DNA from: Bradyrhizobium prioriisuperbiae
Lineage (GTDB): Bacteria; Pseudomonadota; Alphaproteobacteria; Rhizobiales; Xanthobacteraceae
NCBI RefSeq assembly: GCF_032397745.1
Contig: NZ_CP135921.1
Span: 8,792,501 to 8,856,500 of the forward strand
DNA: 64,000 bases
Direction: 5' to 3'
Below, one piece after another: positions 60,978-64,000 of the stretch. A program made the translations under genes and the position numbers. The notes under the pieces were generated by a model. That model made no database searches. It was not told the origin of the DNA and saw nothing but the letters and a program-made list of their open reading frames with translations. The number at the start of each line of letters is the position of its first letter. The stretch's first letter is position 1.

Positions 60978-62030
60978 TTAGAGTCCAAGCATCTTGCGAT
61001 TGGCTGCGTCGTCGGAGCCGGCGCCGGCGAAATCATCAAAGGCGCGTTCGGTCACTCGGATGATATGCCCGGCGATGAACTCCGCGCCCTCGCGCGCGCC
61101 GTCTTCCGGATGCTTGAGGGCGCATTCCCACTCCAGCACGGCCCAGCTGTCGTAGTCGTAAGTCGCGAGCCTGGAGAAGATGCCGCCGAAATCGACCTGC
61201 CCGTCGCCCGGCGAGCGGAAGCGCCCGGCGCGATTCACCCAGCTCTGAAAACCACCATAGACGCCCTGGCGACCGGTCGGATTGAATTCCGCATCCTTGA
61301 CGTGAAAGGCCTTGATGCGCTGGTGATAGATGTCGATGTAGTCGAGATAGTCGAGTTGCTGCAGCACGAAGTGCGAGGGATCGTACAGCAGATTGGCGCG
61401 CGCATGCCCGCGCACCCGCTCCAGGAACATCTCGTAGCTGACGCCGTCGTGCAGGTCTTCGCCGGGATGAATCTCGTAACAGATGTCGACGCCGTTCTCC
61501 TCGGCGCAATCCAATAGCGGAGTCCAGCGCTTTGCCAGCTCATCGAAGGCGGCCTCGACCAATCCGGCCGGTCGCTGCGGCCATGGATAAATATAAGGCC
61601 ACGCCAGCGCGCCGGAGAATGTCGCATGTGCATTCAGCCCTAGATGCTGCGAGGCGCGCAGCGCCCGCTTGACCTGGTCAACCGCCCATTCGGTGCGCGC
61701 CTTCGGATTGTCGCGGACCTCGGCCGCTGCAAAACCGTCGAAGGCGATGTCGTAGGCCGGATGTACAGCCACGAGCTGGCCCTGCAGATGGGTCGACAAT
61801 TCGGTGATGACGAGGCCATGGTCGGCGGCAATTCCCTTGATCTCATCGCAATAGGTCCTGGAGTCGGACGCCTTGACGAGATCGAACAAGCGCCCGTCCC
61901 AGGTCGGGATCTGCACGCCCTCGTAGCCGAGCGACGCCGCCCAGCCGCAGATCGCATCGAATGAATTGAACGGCGCGGCATCGCCGGCGAACTGCGCCAG
62001 AAAGATCGCCGGGCCCTTGATCGTTTTCAT
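60978..62030 (-). CDS. Sugar phosphate isomerase/epimerase (AP-endonuclease-2 TIM barrel)
   Basis: The 350-residue TIM barrel has GYEGVQIPTWD, ICYEIHPGEDLHDG, LLYDPSHFVLQQLDYLDY and FHVKDAEF metal-binding segments of xylose-isomerase-like enzymes. It probably isomerises or epimerises a keto sugar made by the Gfo/Idh enzyme. It is the first structural gene of the operon, after the LacI operator. Confidence 0.9.
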   Translation of the reverse strand: MKTIKGPAIFLAQFAGDAAPFNSFDAICGWAASLGYEGVQIPTWDGRLFDLVKASDSRTYCDEIKGIAADHGLVITELSTHLQGQLVAVHPAYDIAFDGFAAAEVRDNPKARTEWAVDQVKRALRASQHLGLNAHATFSGALAWPYIYPWPQRPAGLVEAAFDELAKRWTPLLDCAEENGVDICYEIHPGEDLHDGVSYEMFLERVRGHARANLLYDPSHFVLQQLDYLDYIDIYHQRIKAFHVKDAEFNPTGRQGVYGGFQSWVNRAGRFRSPGDGQVDFGGIFSRLATYDYDSWAVLEWECALKHPEDGAREGAEFIAGHIIRVTERAFDDFAGAGSDDAANRKMLGL

Positions 62031-62061
62031 TGATTGCTCCTCCGGGCATCTCGAACCGATT

Positions 62062-62075
62062 TGTAATCGATTACA
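62062..62075. promoter_or_regulatory. LacI-family operator
   Basis: A perfect 14-base palindrome, TGTAATCGATTACA, with the central CG of LacI/GalR-type sites lies 32 bases before the isomerase start and 93 before the divergent LacI gene. It is the likely operator of the sugar operon. Confidence 0.75.
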
Positions 62076-62167
62076 TTTTTGCCTAGATTGCCATAGGCAT
62101 TGACCGTGTCAATCCTGCCGTGAAGGGATGACAACACGCCAAGAAGGAACCAGGACGATTTCCGTTG

Positions 62168-63181
62168 ATGGATAAGCGGTTGAACAGGCCAACGATCGGC
62201 GATGTCGCGGCACGCGCGGGGGTGTCCACCGCGACGGTCAGCCGCACGCTTGCGACCCCCGAGCAGGTCACGCCCAAAACCCGCGATGCCGTTTTGAAGG
62301 CGGTGCGCGAGACCGGCTACGTGCTGAATCTTGCGGCGCGGCATCTGCGCACCAACCGCGCCCATGCGGTGCTAGCGGTTCTGCCCGACGCCTCGAACAT
62401 CTTCTTCTCGCAGGTGTTGCGTGGCATTTCCGATACCCTGCACCAGGCCGGCTATAGCCTCGTGATCGCCGACACCGCCAACGACCCGGAGCGCGAACGC
62501 GAACACGGCGAGTTCATCCAGGGCGGACGGGTCGATGGTGTGCTCCTGCTCAATGGCAGGCTGCTGCCTTCCCTTTCCGCAAAACGTGGCCGCACCATCC
62601 CCACCGTGAGCCTGTGCGAGCGGATCCCCGGCTCGCACCTTCCCCATGTCGAGACTGCCAACCGCGAGGCGGCGCGCGCCATCACCGAATGCCTGATTGC
62701 GCAAGGGCATCGCCGGATCGGCTATATCGCGGGGCCACCCACCAACGTGCTCGAGCATGACCGGTTCGCCGGCTATCGCGATGCACTCACGGCGCGCGGC
62801 ATCGCATTCGATCCGCAGCTGGTCTGTCCCGGTGACTATTCGATTAGGGCTGGCGAAGCCGCGGCGACGGCCTATCGGGCGCTTCCACAGCTGCCGGACG
62901 CGGTGTTCGCCTCCAGTGACACCATGGCGATGGGCCTGATCCGGGGTTTCACCGCTGCGGGACTCTCGATCCCCGACCAGATTTCGATCGCGGGTTTTGA
63001 CGACATCGAATTTGCCGCCGCCTACAATCCCGCCCTGACCACCGTGCACCAGAACCGCCACGACATCGGCGCGCGCGCGGCCGGCATGCTGATCGACCTG
63101 ATGGCGGGCAAAAAGCTCAGCCAGCGCGAGATCCAGCTCCCCGCGGAGATCGTGATGCGCGAGAGTACGCGCGCGCGATAA
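62168..63181 (+). CDS. LacI-family transcriptional regulator
   Basis: The 337-residue protein has an N-terminal LacI helix-turn-helix (RPTIGDVAARAGVSTATVSRTLA), a hinge helix (LNLAARHLRT) and a periplasmic-binding-like effector domain (VDGVLLLNGRLLP, SIAGFDDIEFA). The ATG at 62168 was preferred over an adjacent TTG. It is divergent from the sugar ABC/isomerase operon and should repress it until the sugar or a derivative binds. Confidence 0.92.
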   Translation: MDKRLNRPTIGDVAARAGVSTATVSRTLATPEQVTPKTRDAVLKAVRETGYVLNLAARHLRTNRAHAVLAVLPDASNIFFSQVLRGISDTLHQAGYSLVIADTANDPEREREHGEFIQGGRVDGVLLLNGRLLPSLSAKRGRTIPTVSLCERIPGSHLPHVETANREAARAITECLIAQGHRRIGYIAGPPTNVLEHDRFAGYRDALTARGIAFDPQLVCPGDYSIRAGEAAATAYRALPQLPDAVFASSDTMAMGLIRGFTAAGLSIPDQISIAGFDDIEFAAAYNPALTTVHQNRHDIGARAAGMLIDLMAGKKLSQREIQLPAEIVMRESTRAR

Positions 63182-63198
63182 GGACAGTGGCTTGCGAC

Positions 63199-63864
63199 TC
63201 ACCGCGGGGGTTCAACCCACACATCGCTCTGCTTGATCCGCTCGATCAGCAGCCGGGGATCGAATTTGCGGAAGGTCGCCGGAATTTCGAACATCTCCGC
63301 CGGCTGCGGCGCTTGCCGGAGATTGGCGGCCGAGATGGTCAAACCGTCGTCCATACGGATCTTCAGCGGAAATCTCAGCTCCGGATCGATCCAGCCCACG
63401 ATGGTTCGATGCGGCGGCACGGTGGCGCGCACGACATCGACGCTGCGGCCATCGATCGTCGCCTGACCGGTCCGTTCACAGTGCCAGCCTTCGCCCTGCT
63501 CTGTTGCGCCTGATAGTTTTGCCATGTCCTGCCATTGCCGGCAGGGATCGGATGGATCAACCGACACGAACATCTGAGTCAACCGGCTCGATTGCCTGGC
63601 ATCCATGAACGTCCGCACCACCGGCCGTGCGAAATAGGCGTGATCGGTCGCCTCGACCAGGAAAAACCCGTCGGCGAAATCCGGTGTCTCGATCCGCACC
63701 TTGTCGCCCGACACCCACAATTTCGCGGTTCGCGACTCCGCGCCGCCGTGATCCGACATGGTGACGAGATCGGCTGAGAATTGCTGAGCCGACGCCGACG
63801 CGCTGAACAAGCCGCCGACAACACCGAACAACACAGCGCAAGCGAGGGTAGGATATCCAGGCAT
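63199..63864 (-). CDS. Exported LolA-like/outer-membrane-associated hypothetical protein
   Basis: The 221-residue protein has a signal peptide (PTLACAVLFGVVGGLFSASASA) then a beta-rich region (FSADLVTMSDHGGAESRTAKLWVSGDKVRIE and IVGWIDPELRFPLKIRMD) recalling LolA/LolB or DUF2092-like periplasmic lipid-binding folds. Two cysteines (CRQWQ, WHCERT) may form a disulphide. Function unknown; convergent with LacI. Confidence 0.65.
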   Translation of the reverse strand: MPGYPTLACAVLFGVVGGLFSASASAQQFSADLVTMSDHGGAESRTAKLWVSGDKVRIETPDFADGFFLVEATDHAYFARPVVRTFMDARQSSRLTQMFVSVDPSDPCRQWQDMAKLSGATEQGEGWHCERTGQATIDGRSVDVVRATVPPHRTIVGWIDPELRFPLKIRMDDGLTISAANLRQAPQPAEMFEIPATFRKFDPRLLIERIKQSDVWVEPPR

Positions 63865-63887
63865 CGGATCCAGCCTTGATTGACGTT

Positions 63888-63934
63888 AAGAAAACCGTGA
63901 CGCCGGCCGAGCCGTCAGGCCCGGTCGGCGTCAC
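63888..63934 (-). terminator. Intrinsic terminator of the truncated end gene
   Basis: GTGACGCCGACCGGGCC and GGCTCGGCCGGCGTCAC pair at 15 of 17 positions around TGAC (63934-63897), followed by GGTTTTCTT on the minus strand. This is a strong Rho-independent terminator 17 bases after the stop at 63952. Confidence 0.85.
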
Positions 63935-63951
63935 AAGATCAGGGTCATGCC

Positions 63952-64000
63952 TTATTGAACGAGGGCCTGGGTGACGGCGTGATCGAAGTCGAAGGCGTCG
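63952..64000 (-). CDS. C-terminus of an unidentified protein (start beyond window)
   Basis: Minus-strand translation reads DAFDFDHAVTQALVQ then TAA. The strong terminator just downstream supports a real gene end. Too short to identify. Confidence 0.5.
   Translation of the reverse strand, partial: DAFDFDHAVTQALVQ

Noticed and set aside
1..64000. tRNA, rRNA, CRISPR arrays, phage or insertion-sequence genes
   Set aside because: Both strands were scanned by eye for cloverleaf patterns, regular spacer repeats, and transposase or integrase motifs; none was seen, although a tRNA could be missed without a model search.

Overview
The window is GC-rich, densely coded chromosomal DNA from an alphaproteobacterium. 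Gene style, codon bias and several palindromic intergenic repeats point to the Bradyrhizobium / Rhodopseudomonas group (Nitrobacteraceae). This assignment is an inference from familiarity. No rRNA, tRNA, phage, integrase, transposase or CRISPR array was seen. Gene content is accessory-metabolic: small catabolic operons, each beside its own regulator.

Layout. 1-13 kb: aromatic and xenobiotic catabolism, with two orphan TctC/Bug binding proteins, an FAD monooxygenase with a divergent LysR, a Tat-like amidohydrolase, a membrane di-iron hydroxylase, a LuxR regulator, a three-gene Rieske dioxygenase, a MarR regulator, an MFS carrier and a nitronate monooxygenase. 13-21 kb: a copper/thiol block, with a bufferin operon (two BufA2-type Cys-rich peptides, the DUF692/MNIO enzyme BufB, BufC, a creatininase-like protein and an HExxH protease), then a DUF255 thioredoxin-fold protein, DoxX and CcdA. 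21-24 kb: a SAF-domain dehydrogenase, a PhyH dioxygenase and a GntR regulator. 24-30 kb: cobalt/cobalamin genes, with cbtB-cbtA, then a promoter and cobalamin riboswitch ahead of a TonB-dependent receptor and a PepSY membrane protein. 30-37 kb: an aromatic-acid MFS carrier with a SnoaL-like protein and IclR, a MarR regulator, a two-component flavin monooxygenase and a short adenylate kinase.

37-53 kb: a long minus-strand set running 2HCT carboxylate carrier, MFS, isocitrate/isopropylmalate-type dehydrogenase, acetolactate-synthase-like enzyme, aldehyde dehydrogenase, iron alcohol dehydrogenase, phaE, phaC, CoA-transferase and alpha/beta hydrolase. Behind it lie a periplasmic binding protein and a divergent TctD/TctE-like two-component system. 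The set looks like carboxylate or hydroxyacid import coupled to polyhydroxyalkanoate synthesis. 53-56 kb: an unknown protein, an SDR enzyme and a divergent GlxA-type AraC regulator. 56-63 kb: a LacI-controlled sugar or polyol ABC operon with isomerase and Gfo/Idh enzymes. The window ends with a LolA-like secreted protein and the tail of a truncated gene with a strong terminator.

The two most system-like loci are the riboswitch-TonB-PepSY module and the six-gene bufferin operon. Regulatory DNA is unusually readable: a near-consensus promoter whose spacer is a 22-base palindrome, a 7-4-7 direct repeat of OmpR/PhoB type, and MarR-, LacI- and FCD-type palindromes. One small gene carries an apparent single-base frameshift. 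Start codons were moved from the longest frame where a ribosome-binding site or signal peptide gave a better choice. All functions are from sequence reading alone, without database searches.
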